Shown one piece after another: positions 53,930 through 62,878 of a DNA stretch of 64,000 nucleotides; the stretch's first letter is position 1; each line of letters opens with the position of its first letter. The stretch is taken from positions 463,489-527,488 of the forward strand of contig JAOSKM010000001.1 in assembly GCA_027493625.1 (NCBI GenBank), in the 5' to 3' direction. Source of the stretch: Planctomycetota bacterium (lineage in GTDB: Bacteria; Planctomycetota; UBA8742; UBA2392). The notes under the pieces are model-generated. The model saw only the letters and a list, made by a program, of their open reading frames with translations, ran no database searches and was not told the DNA's origin. The position numbers and the translations under genes were made by a program.

Positions 53930-54265
53930 TTACATCTCAGGCAGGCCGGTGTCGCGCTTCTTGCGCGGTTCGACCGGCTGGCGACGGTGGGGGCTTGCGC
54001 CTGTGCGACGCGGCGTTTCAAAGTCGCGATAATCGGGTTCGGCCCGTTGGGGATCCGGTCGGGGCTCTGCTTCCGCTGCCGGCTGTTCGGGCGGTTGCCC
54101 GGTCGGGACCCACTGCAGGGGCGCGCCGTAGGTTGGCGGCGCGATCACTTCGACGGTCACGGGGTCGCGGTCCACCAGCAGCAGGTAGGTGGCAAAGCCG
54201 ACCAGCGGTGCGGGCCAGAATGACAGGAAGAAACCGAACACGAACTGCGAGAACGGGCTGCGCAT
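53930..54265 (-). CDS. small membrane protein, Pro/Arg-rich tail
   Basis: 111 residues. Two adjoining hydrophobic stretches (FSQFVFGFFLSFWPAPLVG, FATYLLLV) then an Arg/Pro-rich hydrophilic tail. No family recognised. Confidence 0.6.
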   Translation of the reverse strand: MRSPFSQFVFGFFLSFWPAPLVGFATYLLLVDRDPVTVEVIAPPTYGAPLQWVPTGQPPEQPAAEAEPRPDPQRAEPDYRDFETPRRTGASPHRRQPVEPRKKRDTGLPEM

Positions 54266-54411
54266 GGTCAGCTCCAGGCCGGTGTTCCCCGGGATGCAGA
54301 GACTACAAACGGCGCGGCAGCTTCAGGGTTCTGCCCGACCAGATTTCCTTCGGCGGAAAAGCACGGCGCGCCAAACGGCGGATGGCGCGCCGGGGTGCGA
54401 GCAGGCAGGTG

Positions 54412-55125
54412 CTACTGCTTGAGCACGTACTCGTTGCTCTCGTTGACATATACGTTCAGGTCGGCGTGAGCGGCGAGCCGGTGGGCCGCGTAGTCGGCAC
54501 TTACATCCAGCAGTGTCATGTTCACGCTCGGTACAGCCTTGAGTTCGATACCTCCTTCACTTGCGGAGGCATCCAGGCGGATCTTGATGATGCCGTTGAG
54601 AGAACCGAGCGCCTTCTCGAAGCTGACCCCGCGCCAGACCACGTCGAAGTGGTCGCGCTGCAGGCCGGCACGGACGTAGTCGTTGTGGATCTTCGGGTTG
54701 GGCTCGCTGATGTGAACGCCGTCGTCTGAGTCAACGTAGACGCTGACGCCCGAGTCATAGCAGGCGTCGCAGAATTCCCAGCGGTCCACGTTGCCGCCCA
54801 GGCGCACTCCTCCGTTGTCCCCGGTCACGAAAAACGGGCCAAGCTTGTCGTTGGCGGTTACATTTCCGCTTCTGGGGTCGATGGTGACGCTTGCGCCGCC
54901 GATTTCACGGCGGATCACTGGCGGGTTGTAGCGCCGGTAGCTCGCCCCGCTGGTGCTGGTGCTTACGCCTTTGTCCGAGGCGCGAACACTCGCGCTGCTG
55001 CCGCTGTAGGGATCGCGCACGCCGGCGGCGGCTGACGCGGCGGAACCGGAAGTCGAAACGGTTGAGCGAACTGACGCACAGGCGGGAAGAATCAACAAGC
55101 AAGCCATCAGAGACAAGTAGCGCAT
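54412..55125 (-). CDS. lipoprotein of unknown function
   Basis: 237 residues. Lipobox LPAC (Cys16) after MRYLSLMACLLI. A Ser/Ala/Thr-rich linker follows, then a beta-rich domain with VDSDDGVHISEPNPKIHNDY, KALGSLNGIIKIRLDASAS and EGGIELKAVPSVNMTLLDV. Resembles secretin/STN-type short repeats in places (N-terminal secretin domain), but this is weak. Confidence 0.7.
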   Translation of the reverse strand: MRYLSLMACLLILPACASVRSTVSTSGSAASAAAGVRDPYSGSSASVRASDKGVSTSTSGASYRRYNPPVIRREIGGASVTIDPRSGNVTANDKLGPFFVTGDNGGVRLGGNVDRWEFCDACYDSGVSVYVDSDDGVHISEPNPKIHNDYVRAGLQRDHFDVVWRGVSFEKALGSLNGIIKIRLDASASEGGIELKAVPSVNMTLLDVSADYAAHRLAAHADLNVYVNESNEYVLKQ

Positions 55126-55257
55126 CGCGGTTCCTCAGTTTCGATGTGAGCCGGCAGATGATAGCAGCAGTCATGCGCGGGCTGAACCTCCTGTCTGGCG
55201 CGGCAGCGACGCTGGAAAATTGTATGATCGAGATACGGGAGTTTGCGTATCAACGAC

Positions 55258-56301
55258 ATGCCAAGCGAACATTACAACCGGTCCAGCATTGACGCCGCGC
55301 TGCGGCGCGCGCGGTCACGCTGGCTGACCTCCGCCATGGTGAATGCGGGCGGGCGCTGGGCCGTGCTGCCCGCCGGCGTGGCGGCCTTGCTCGCGATAGG
55401 GCTGGCACTGGCCGGTGTGCACTCGCTGGCGTGGCTGCTGCCGCTGTGCCTGCTGGGTGTCAGCGGTTCGCTGCTTGCGCTTTGGCTCACGCGCCGGGCG
55501 TACGCAAGGCCTGCCGCAAGTGGCGCGCCGGACTGGACGCTGCTGCTGGACCGCGCCCTGGGACTGAACGACGCGCTGCCGACGTGGCTGGAGAGCCGGG
55601 GCGCATTCCGCGCCGCCCTTGAACCGCGCATCGCGGCGGGCCTCGACCCGCAACGTGAGAAGCGGGCCGCGCCCGCCAGGCACTGGGGCGCCCTGGCTGT
55701 GGTGGTGCTGCTGGCGCTGCTGCCGCTGGCGTTCTGGCGCCCGGAGCCGGACCCGGTCATCCCCGAGAGCGTCTCGGATGTGCCGCAAGCCGCGACCGCA
55801 AACGAGCCGGAGACTGAAGCCGGCCCCGCGGCGGCTGGTGGGGGAGATGCCACTCCGGACGAGCCGGCCCCCGGCAGCAACGAAACAGGCGGCGGCCAGG
55901 GAGACGAGGGCGAGGTACAGCAGAAGCCCGATGGCGGCAAGTCAGAAGGCGGTGCCGGAGAGGCCCCGGAAGACGTGAAGCCGCAGCCGTTGCAGAACGA
56001 CCCGCCGGCAAACCAGGGCGGCGCGGGCGATCAGCAGAGCCCGCCCAGCGAGCCGCCGAAACCCGAAGACCCCGAGATCGACCCGAACCTCCAACACGTG
56101 CTGCCTGACGCCGGCGAGGGCGAAACACGCACCGAGAACCGCTCGCGCTGGGTGTACAACCCGCACGGCACGAAGCTTGACGAGTCAACACCCACGCCGC
56201 CCGATACGAAACAGGCCGGGGAGAAGGCCGTGCCCCGCACCAAGCTGACCACCCGCGAGCGCAAGCTGCTTCAGGACCTTTACCGCAAGCTGTACGAGTA
56301 A
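55258..56301 (+). CDS. membrane protein with acidic Pro/Gly-rich periplasmic region
   Basis: 347 residues from ATG at 55258. Two N-terminal membrane helices (about 37-72), a short soluble part, a third helix (about 142-158), then about 160 residues rich in Glu, Pro, Gly and Asp (GGGDATPDEPAPGSNE, PPSEPPKPEDPEIDPN) and a basic C-terminal helix. Unknown family; it resembles the membrane components found beside MoxR/VWA clusters only in composition. Confidence 0.65.
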   Translation: MPSEHYNRSSIDAALRRARSRWLTSAMVNAGGRWAVLPAGVAALLAIGLALAGVHSLAWLLPLCLLGVSGSLLALWLTRRAYARPAASGAPDWTLLLDRALGLNDALPTWLESRGAFRAALEPRIAAGLDPQREKRAAPARHWGALAVVVLLALLPLAFWRPEPDPVIPESVSDVPQAATANEPETEAGPAAAGGGDATPDEPAPGSNETGGGQGDEGEVQQKPDGGKSEGGAGEAPEDVKPQPLQNDPPANQGGAGDQQSPPSEPPKPEDPEIDPNLQHVLPDAGEGETRTENRSRWVYNPHGTKLDESTPTPPDTKQAGEKAVPRTKLTTRERKLLQDLYRKLYE

Positions 56302-56339
56302 CCCTCGCGGCGCGGCCCTTCATTTATTATCACGTAGGC

Positions 56340-57434
56340 GTGGAACAGCGCGAGTTCATGGCCGTGATTTCCCGTGAGCGCCGAGGTGTCGGTGCCGCGC
56401 TGCTGCGCCTGCTGTTTCGCTGGGCCTCGTTATGGTTCTGGCTGGCCGTGCGCCTGCGCCTGCTGCTGTACCGTGTCGGCCTGCTGCGCAGCCTGGGCGT
56501 GAACGTGCCGGTGATCTGCGTGGGCAACCTCACCACCGGCGGCACGGGCAAGACGCCGGCCGTGGCATGGGTGGTGAAGGCCTTGCAGCAAATGGGGCAG
56601 AAGCCGTTCATCCTCAGCCGCGGCTACAAGTCAGACAGCAGCGGCAACGATGAAATGAAGGTTCTGGAAGAACTCTGCCCCGGCGTGCCGCACATCCAGA
56701 ACCCGGACCGCGTGGCGGGCGCCGAGAAGGCCGTGCATGACGGCGCGCAACTGATCGTGCTGGATGACGGCTTTTCCCATCTGCGCCTGAAACGCGACCT
56801 CGACATCCTGCTGTTCGACGCGCTGAACCCGTTCGGCTTCGGGCGCATGCTGCCGCGCGGTTTGTTGCGTGAGCCGCTCTCCAGCGTGCGGCGCGCGAAG
56901 TTCGCCATCTTCAGCCGCGCCGGCGTCGCCAGTGAAGACCGCCTGCGCGACCTTGAGGACACCATCCGCTGCAAGGGATTCATCGGCGGCATCGCGCACG
57001 CGGCCCATGCGCCGGTTCGGCTGGTACGGATCAAGAACGGTGAAGTGGCGCCGCTCGAGATGCTGCAGGGAGTAACGGTCGCGCCCTTCTGCGGCATCGG
57101 CAACCCGCGCGGCTTTGAACGCACGCTGGAAAAGCTGGGCGCCAGACTGACCCAGTTGGGCGCGCTGCACCTCGACGACCACCAGGATTTCGGCGAGCGC
57201 GTGCTGAAACGCCAGGTGATTCCCTTCCTGCGCAACTCGCGCGAAGGCAACGCCACGGTCGCGGTCTGCACGCAGAAGGACGCCGTCAAGTTCCGCGGCA
57301 CCGATATTGAGATGGACGCCGGCATGCCGATCTACGAGTTGCAGGTCGAGTTTCGCATCATCAAAAACGAAGAAGGCCTGCTGCAGGCACTGAAGGACGC
57401 CCTCGCCAACACAGCAACCGGGAACGATGGCTAA
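56340..57434 (+). CDS. lpxK: Tetraacyldisaccharide 4'-kinase
   Basis: 364 residues, GTG at 56340 or ATG at 56358. One N-terminal membrane helix, the unusual P-loop GNLTTGGTGKTP (about 60-71), ILSRGYKS and DDGFSHLRLKRDLDILLFDA, all diagnostic of LpxK, which phosphorylates the 4' position of the lipid A disaccharide. It overlaps the acyltransferase gene by 8 bases. Confidence 0.93.
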   Translation: MEQREFMAVISRERRGVGAALLRLLFRWASLWFWLAVRLRLLLYRVGLLRSLGVNVPVICVGNLTTGGTGKTPAVAWVVKALQQMGQKPFILSRGYKSDSSGNDEMKVLEELCPGVPHIQNPDRVAGAEKAVHDGAQLIVLDDGFSHLRLKRDLDILLFDALNPFGFGRMLPRGLLREPLSSVRRAKFAIFSRAGVASEDRLRDLEDTIRCKGFIGGIAHAAHAPVRLVRIKNGEVAPLEMLQGVTVAPFCGIGNPRGFERTLEKLGARLTQLGALHLDDHQDFGERVLKRQVIPFLRNSREGNATVAVCTQKDAVKFRGTDIEMDAGMPIYELQVEFRIIKNEEGLLQALKDALANTATGNDG

Positions 57435-58449
57435 GAAGAAGAAACGTTCCGGCCGTGTGCTGACATGGGCGCCAACGCGCGTACCGATCGAGCTCGCGAT
57501 GCGCTGGACGGCGTTCTGGTTGACGGTGTTCGGCTGGCGTTGGGCTTACTTCTGGGGGCGCTGGATCGCGCGGCTGGGCTGGCTGCTGATGGGTAAGCTG
57601 CGCCGCTACGCCCTGCGCAACGTGGACCTGTGTTTTCCCGAACTGCCCGAGGCGGAGCGCACCCGGCTCGCGCGCGAAAGCTTCAAGCACAACGTCTACT
57701 CGTTCATCGACTACCTGCTGGTGCCGAAGTACTTCAAGGCCGGGCAGCCCAGCCCGTACTTCACGGGCATGCCGGCCGACCACCCGTTTTTCGCCTGGTA
57801 CAAGGCCGAGCAGCCCGGTTTCAACATGACTGCGCACATCGGCAACTTCGACATCTGCAGCTTCAACATCGGGCAGGACGCGGACCACCAGCCGCTGATG
57901 CTGATCACCAAGGCCGCCAAGCCGCCGCTGCTGGACCACTGGCTGACACGCGCGCGCCAGGCCATGGGCAGCGAAGTAGTGCACTCCGATGAAGGCGCGC
58001 GCGTGTACCTGCGGGCCATCAAGCAGAAGCGCAAGTGCGGCACGGTGGTGGACCAGAACGGCGGCGACTGGGCGCCGCTGGAGACCTTCTTCGGCGTGCC
58101 CTGCACCTGGCAGGCCGACTGGACGCGGCTCGTGCAGCGCGGCGGTGTGCGTCTGTGCTATCACTTCTGCGTGCGCGAGGGCGACCGGTTTCAGTTCACC
58201 TACCACGAGCCCGAGTTCCATGATTACGGCGAAGACTCCGACCCGATGCAGATCATCCGCGACTACCGCGACTGGGTCGAGCGCGTGGTGCGGCAATATC
58301 CCGAGCAATACATGTGGGTGCACCGCCGCTTCAAGGCCCGTAAGGAGGGCTGGCCCGACCGCTACAAGAATCTGGACCGGCGCTTGACCCCCGAAACCCG
58401 CGCGGCGATGCTTAACATTCCCGGATTCACTCCCCGCGAGCCGGCCTGA
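57427..58449 (+). CDS. lipid A late acyltransferase (LpxL/HtrB family)
   Basis: 340 residues, ATG overlapping lpxK. Membrane anchor near residues 25-60, acyltransferase H-x4-D motif HIGNFD (about 139-144), and later VVDQNGGD and LFFGVPC. It adds a secondary fatty acid to lipid A at the inner membrane. The following gene overlaps its stop by one base, so lpxK-lpxL-58449 form one operon. Confidence 0.88.
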   Translation: MAKKKKRSGRVLTWAPTRVPIELAMRWTAFWLTVFGWRWAYFWGRWIARLGWLLMGKLRRYALRNVDLCFPELPEAERTRLARESFKHNVYSFIDYLLVPKYFKAGQPSPYFTGMPADHPFFAWYKAEQPGFNMTAHIGNFDICSFNIGQDADHQPLMLITKAAKPPLLDHWLTRARQAMGSEVVHSDEGARVYLRAIKQKRKCGTVVDQNGGDWAPLETFFGVPCTWQADWTRLVQRGGVRLCYHFCVREGDRFQFTYHEPEFHDYGEDSDPMQIIRDYRDWVERVVRQYPEQYMWVHRRFKARKEGWPDRYKNLDRRLTPETRAAMLNIPGFTPREPA

Positions 58450-58736
58450 TGGCGTTCATTCATGACGTCTGGACTTTTCTCTCCCAGCTCAACTGGGTGC
58501 GGGTGATTTTCACCATCCTGTGTACCGTGCTGGCGGTGGTGCTTGGCATCTGGTTCCCCGCGCGCATGCTGGAACAGCACACCAACCAGCCGCTGGCCAA
58601 GCCGGTGTGGTACGTGGTGGGCACGCTCGCGCTGGTGATGATCTATGTCAGCATGTTCGGTTACGGGCGCTTCTGGTCGCTGTATTCGAACAGCAAGGAA
58701 ACACAGGAAGCAGCGCCGCTGAACCCGCAAAAGTGA
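58449..58736 (+). CDS. small membrane protein
   Basis: 95 residues, ATG overlapping the acyltransferase stop. Two membrane helices (VRVIFTILCTVLAVVLGIWF, PVWYVVGTLALVMIYVSMF). Unknown family; co-transcribed with lipid A genes. Confidence 0.65.
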   Translation: MAFIHDVWTFLSQLNWVRVIFTILCTVLAVVLGIWFPARMLEQHTNQPLAKPVWYVVGTLALVMIYVSMFGYGRFWSLYSNSKETQEAAPLNPQK

Positions 58737-58819
58737 GGCTGCCTCAAATGCAACTTCGCTCACCATTGCCCCTGCTGTAACCATTGAGTCTAAAGCAGTT
58801 TACGGCGGATTTTTAGCCT

Positions 58820-58848
58820 TTGACCGGCTCGGCCCCCGCTGCTATGTT
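58820..58848 (+). promoter_or_regulatory. sigma70-type promoter of the ATP synthase operon
   Basis: TTGACC (58820-58825), 17-base spacer, TATGTT (58843-58848), 33 bases before the first gene of the atp operon. Confidence 0.62.
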
Positions 58849-58880
58849 CCCGGCCCCGAAGCGGGTGGACGGGTTTGCCC

Positions 58881-59249
58881 ATGCCTGACAATCAGCCCGG
58901 CAAGCGTCCCGAAGCACCCTCAGAGGATGAGTACAGAAAACTGGCCGAGGAAGCCCGCAAGCTGCGCGAGCACGACCCGCGGTCCCGTGAACGCGAACAG
59001 CGCCGCGGCATGAACGCCGCGGCAAATGCCTGGCTGAAGTACACGACGGTCGGTTTGCAGTTCGTGCTGGTGCTGCTGCTGCCGCTTGGTCTGGGTTACT
59101 GGGCGGACACGTACTTCGGCACGCTGCCGTGGTTTACGCTGGTGGGCTTCGCGCTGGGCGCGGCGGCCTCGATGGCAAGCATCATCCGCGAGGTACTGCG
59201 GATGGACGAGACGGAAAAGAAGGATAAAGAGAAGGACAAGAAGTCTTGA
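58881..59249 (+). CDS. AtpI/AtpQ-like ATP synthase assembly protein
   Basis: 122 residues from ATG at 58881. Basic, charged N-terminus, then two membrane helices (LQFVLVLLLPLGLGYWADT, WFTLVGFALGAAASMASII) with the GYWADTYFGTLPW motif of the F0F1 ATPase assembly (AtpI) family. Its stop overlaps the next start (TTGA). First gene of the atp operon. Confidence 0.8.
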   Translation: MPDNQPGKRPEAPSEDEYRKLAEEARKLREHDPRSREREQRRGMNAAANAWLKYTTVGLQFVLVLLLPLGLGYWADTYFGTLPWFTLVGFALGAAASMASIIREVLRMDETEKKDKEKDKKS

Positions 59250-59638
59250 GCTTTCTGCCCTACATGGTTTTCGCGGGCCTGGTGGTGATCCTGGCGGTCG
59301 GCTGCGGCGCCATCGCCCTGATGGGTGTTGACGCGTCAATGCTGCGCGGCGCGGGGGCGGGGCTGACGGCGGGCTTGAGCCTGATGGCGTTCAGCTGGTT
59401 CACCACGCTGAAGGGCATCAAGGCCGGGGACAGGAAGAACGCCATCGGCCACGTGCTGGGCGGCTTCATGCTGCGGCTGGTGGTGCTGACGGCGGGGTTC
59501 TTCCTGCTGGCGCTGACCGGCTGGGGCAACGCCGCCGGTTTCGCGATTGCGTTTTTGATGGCGGTAATGACTTACCTTGCGCTCCAGATTGTGGTAGCAG
59601 CAAGGCAGATGCAGAAGTCCGAATTGACGGCGGCATGA
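59246..59638 (+). CDS. ATP synthase subunit I-like membrane protein
   Basis: 130 residues, TTG start overlapping the previous stop. Four hydrophobic helices (YMVFAGLVVILAVGCGAIAL, GAGAGLTAGLSLMAFSWF, FMLRLVVLTAGFFLLALTG, AAGFAIAFLMAVMTYLAL). Position between atpI-like and atpB matches the AtpI/AtpR-type accessory subunit of planctomycete and proteobacterial operons. Confidence 0.72.
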   Translation: MSFLPYMVFAGLVVILAVGCGAIALMGVDASMLRGAGAGLTAGLSLMAFSWFTTLKGIKAGDRKNAIGHVLGGFMLRLVVLTAGFFLLALTGWGNAAGFAIAFLMAVMTYLALQIVVAARQMQKSELTAA

Positions 59639-59651
59639 GGCGGAGAATCAC

Positions 59652-60611
59652 GTGTTTCTAGCTGCAGGCGACAACTTCAACCCGGTTGAGCACCTCTATG
59701 ACCGTGCCAGCACCTGGGTCAGTCTCTGGAACGTCCACGGCAAAGAGTTCATCGAGTCCTGGAACACCAACATGCCGGGCTTCATGGCCCTCAGCCAGCA
59801 CGTGATCATGATGTGGGTCGCCGCCGCGATCTGCATCCTCGGCTTCAGCTACGTCACGTTTGCGCGCAACAGCCGCGTGCCCAAAGGGCTGCGCAACTTC
59901 CTTGAGCCGATCGTTACCTTCGTGCGCGATGAAGTCGTGCGACCCAGCATCAGCAATCCGCACTTCAAGACTCACGGCCACGGCGAGCACGGCCACGAGC
60001 ACCACGAGCACAAGGAAGGCGAACACCACGATCACCTTCCTCAGTACTGGCTGGCCGACAAGCTGGTGCCCTTCCTGTGCTGCCTGTTTTTCTTCATTGC
60101 CACCGTCAACCTGCTGGGACTGATCCCCGGCAGCACCACTGCCAGTTCGCAGATCACCTTCACGGCCTCTATGGCGCTGCTGGTGCTGCTGACCTACCTG
60201 ATCGGCAGCGTGATCATCAGCGTGAAGGTGGAGGGCGGCGTCGGCGCGGGCCTGAAGGCCTGGTTGTTCAACCTGGTGCCGGTGCATTTCAGCACCAAGC
60301 CGATGGACCTGATCGTGTGGCTGCTGCTGCTGCTGATCGAGGTCGTGGGCCTGTTCATGAAGCCGGTGGCACTGGCCATTCGTCTGTTCGCGAACATGAC
60401 GGCCGGTCACTGCCTGGTTCTGAGCCTGTTGTTCCTGAACCTGCTGATCCCTTCGGGCTCTGAGGTCTGGCGCATCGGCACGGGCATCCCGACGGTGCTG
60501 ATGACGGTTGCCATCTACGGGCTTGAGATCTTCGTGGCGATCCTGCAGGCGTACATTTTCACGTATCTCTCGGCGATTTTCATCGGGCAGTACCTCGTAC
60601 CGGAACATTGA
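59652..60611 (+). CDS. atpB: ATP synthase subunit a, with histidine-rich loop
   Basis: 319 residues, GTG start. Conserved IRLFANMTAGHCLV with the essential Arg, and AIYGLEIFVAILQAYIFTYL. Residues about 104-128 carry an insertion with 11 histidines (THGHGEHGHEHHEHKEGEHH), before the second membrane segment. Proton channel part of the ATP synthase membrane sector. Relatives usually have a short loop here. Confidence 0.95.
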   Translation: MFLAAGDNFNPVEHLYDRASTWVSLWNVHGKEFIESWNTNMPGFMALSQHVIMMWVAAAICILGFSYVTFARNSRVPKGLRNFLEPIVTFVRDEVVRPSISNPHFKTHGHGEHGHEHHEHKEGEHHDHLPQYWLADKLVPFLCCLFFFIATVNLLGLIPGSTTASSQITFTASMALLVLLTYLIGSVIISVKVEGGVGAGLKAWLFNLVPVHFSTKPMDLIVWLLLLLIEVVGLFMKPVALAIRLFANMTAGHCLVLSLLFLNLLIPSGSEVWRIGTGIPTVLMTVAIYGLEIFVAILQAYIFTYLSAIFIGQYLVPEH

Positions 60612-60712
60612 TCTGCGTGCCCGTGCGTCGTCACGCACGGGGGGATGCGCGCCGAGACGCGGCCCACTGGCAGAGAACGAGGGAAAGCCAAAAGAGACAC
60701 AGGGGAAAGAAC

Positions 60713-60997
60713 ATGGACATCGGTGGATTTGGTTGGGCATTCGGTCTGGCGGCGATCGGCGCGGGTCTGGCGGCGATCGGCGCCGGCATGGGCATCGGTC
60801 GCCTGGCAGGTCAGGCGGCGGAAGGCATTGCGCGTCAGCCCGAGGCTGCGGGTCCGATCCGCGGCATCACGATTCTGACGGCAGCCTTCATCGAAGGTGT
60901 GGCCCTGTTCGCGGTGGTGGTCTGCTTGCTGGCCATCCTGCTGGGCGGTGGCAGCCTGGAAAGCATCGCGACCACGCTGGCTGGCGCGGCCAAGTAG
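60713..60997 (+). CDS. atpE: ATP synthase subunit c
   Basis: 94 residues, ATG after AGGGGAAAGA. Two helices: GLAAIGAGLAAIGAGMGIGR and, in helix 2, ILTAAFIEGVALFAVVVCLL with the essential Glu. The residues around it look proton-type, not the Na+ (ES..Y) pattern. GARQPEA loop conserved. Rotor ring subunit. Confidence 0.95.
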   Translation: MDIGGFGWAFGLAAIGAGLAAIGAGMGIGRLAGQAAEGIARQPEAAGPIRGITILTAAFIEGVALFAVVVCLLAILLGGGSLESIATTLAGAAK

Positions 60998-61065
60998 CAA
61001 TCGGAGTGCGGCGGGCCCGGGTATCCGGGCCCGCCGTGCCCAACTCGTAAACAAGGACGCAGGCA

Positions 61066-61713
61066 ATGAAGCTGTTTGCCCGAATTGCAAAGACTCCGCT
61101 GCTGATTGCGCTCGCGATGGCCGCGCTCACGTTTGCCCCCAGTCTGATGGCGGCCGGCGGCGGCGCGGGCCCCGCGCCCGGCCAGGTGGGCGACCACCAC
61201 GCGCCGACTGACCAGCACGATATGCTGCACTTCAGCGGCTCGCTGATGTTCTGGGAGTACCTGACCTTCGGCGTCGTGCTGGTGGTGCTGGGTGTGGGCG
61301 TGTTCCCGATCCTGCTCAAGCAGCTCGGCGCGCGCCAGGACCGCATCAGGGAAGCGCTCGACAAGGCTGACCAGGTGCGCAGCGAGGCCGAGGTGCTGCT
61401 GCGCAAGCACGAAGAAATGATGCGCAACGCCCACGCCGACGCCAAGAAGATCACCGATGAGGCCGTGGCCGCCGCGCGCGATGCCGCAGGCCGCATCCAG
61501 GCCGAGGCCGATGCCGCGGCGCGTGAGACGCGCGAACGCGCACAGCGCGAAATCGAACAGTTGACCCGCAAGGCGCAGGCCGAGTTGCGCGACCAGGCCG
61601 TGGAGCTGGCCCTGCTGGCCAGCAGCCGCGTGCTGCAGAAGTCGCTGACCGGTGAAGACCATCGCCGCCTGGCACAGGAAGCCATCGCGGCGTCGGGAAC
61701 GATGAACAACTAG
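61066..61713 (+). CDS. atpF: ATP synthase subunit b
   Basis: 215 residues. Unusual N-terminal signal-like helix (about 8-29) followed by a His-containing stretch, then a membrane helix (about 66-85) and a long charged helix (about 95-200: RQDRIREALDKADQVRSEAE, ARETRERAQREIEQLTRKAQ) typical of the peripheral stalk. An extra N-terminal helix makes it longer than E. coli AtpF (156). Confidence 0.92.
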   Translation: MKLFARIAKTPLLIALAMAALTFAPSLMAAGGGAGPAPGQVGDHHAPTDQHDMLHFSGSLMFWEYLTFGVVLVVLGVGVFPILLKQLGARQDRIREALDKADQVRSEAEVLLRKHEEMMRNAHADAKKITDEAVAAARDAAGRIQAEADAAARETRERAQREIEQLTRKAQAELRDQAVELALLASSRVLQKSLTGEDHRRLAQEAIAASGTMNN

Positions 61714-61720
61714 GAGAATG

Positions 61721-61800
61721 CAAAATTCAAAATGAAAAATTCAAAAAGGGGCTGGGGAGCCCTGAGTGCATTTTGAATTTTGCATTTGGAATTTTGAATT
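61721..61800. repeat. heptamer-repeat hairpin, CAAAATT type
   Basis: Left arm (about 61721-61748) with units such as CAAAATT, CAAAATG; right arm (about 61770-61798) with the same units on the minus strand. Located between atpF and atpH, inside the operon. Confidence 0.75.
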
Positions 61801-61805
61801 GAGCC

Positions 61806-62351
61806 ATGGCTACCAACCCGTCAGATCCCGTAGCGCGCATGTATGCCGTTGCGCTGTATGAAACCGCCCGCGGTCGCGGCGTGATCGGTGACGTGCACCA
61901 GGGCCTGCAGGCCGTGTACGCGGCCTACGCAGACAAGTCGTTCCGCGACTTCTTCACCAGCCCGCGCGTGCCACGCGCAGTGAAGATCAAGGGCATGGAC
62001 GCGGCGTTGAAAGGCCGCGTCGTGGACGAAGTGCTGAACTTCGTCAAGGTGGTGATTCTGAAGGGGCGTGAGCCCCAGTTCGACAACATCGTGCAGGCCT
62101 TCGGCATGTATCGCGACCAGGCCGAAAACCGCGTGCACGCCTGGGTTGACTCAGGCAGCGAGTTCGACGCCGGCGAGCTGGAGGCCATCAAGAAGCAGCT
62201 TTCCCAGGCCTCCGGCGGCAAGGAGATCGTGCTGCACTACGACTACAAGCCCGAGTTGCTGGGCGGCGCGCGCGTGCGCCTAGGTGACAAGCTGATCGAT
62301 AACACGCTGAGCAGCAGGCTGGCTCACCTGGCCATGGCGCTGGAGAAGTAG
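61806..62351 (+). CDS. atpH: ATP synthase subunit delta
   Basis: 181 residues, normal length. N-terminal helical bundle (ARMYAVALYETARGRGVIGD) and C-terminal GGARVRLGDKLIDNTLSSRLAHL, the OSCP/delta signature. Links stalk to the F1 head. Confidence 0.92.
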   Translation: MATNPSDPVARMYAVALYETARGRGVIGDVHQGLQAVYAAYADKSFRDFFTSPRVPRAVKIKGMDAALKGRVVDEVLNFVKVVILKGREPQFDNIVQAFGMYRDQAENRVHAWVDSGSEFDAGELEAIKKQLSQASGGKEIVLHYDYKPELLGGARVRLGDKLIDNTLSSRLAHLAMALEK

Positions 62352-62398
62352 GGCGGGCTGCAGTCGCTCGCCCATATCAGGCACCGGAAGGAGGGGAC

Positions 62399-62830
62399 AT
62401 GAAGTACGCAACCGCAATTTCGCTCATACTGGCCGTGTTGTTGGCCGGTTGCGGCGGCGGTTACCAGGCGCCTCCGAAGGGGAACGAGCGGGTCGTCACC
62501 AACGCCCCGGGGACGGCCGGCGCACGGCCAACCGGGCCCGACATGAGCGCCGAGTACGAAAGGGCGGCCAAAGCGGCGTTCGCGGCCCGCGACGCCTTCA
62601 AGAGTGACAAGACGGCCGACAACTTCGCGAAGTGGGGGGCCAACATCTATACGGCGCTCACCGCCTCGATCAAGCAGGACCGCCACGGTCGCTCCACCAG
62701 CGGCTTCTACCGCTTCAAGGATTTACGCGAGATGAAGACCGATTTCACCAAAACGTTCGGCCCCAACGGCTGGGAAGACAACCCGGAGTACAAGGCCGCT
62801 AAGAAGGCTTACGACGAAGTCCAGGAATAA
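62399..62830 (+). CDS. lipoprotein encoded inside the ATP synthase operon
   Basis: 143 residues. Lipobox LLAGC (Cys18) after MKYATAISLILAVLLAG. The mature part has charged helices with no recognised family. It sits between atpH and atpA in the same direction, with AGGAGGGGAC just before the ATG. Unusual for an atp operon. Confidence 0.78.
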   Translation: MKYATAISLILAVLLAGCGGGYQAPPKGNERVVTNAPGTAGARPTGPDMSAEYERAAKAAFAARDAFKSDKTADNFAKWGANIYTALTASIKQDRHGRSTSGFYRFKDLREMKTDFTKTFGPNGWEDNPEYKAAKKAYDEVQE

Positions 62831-62878
62831 CTCGGTGCCCGTGAGAGGCCCGTTTCAGGAACTTAAGGTAGAGAAACC

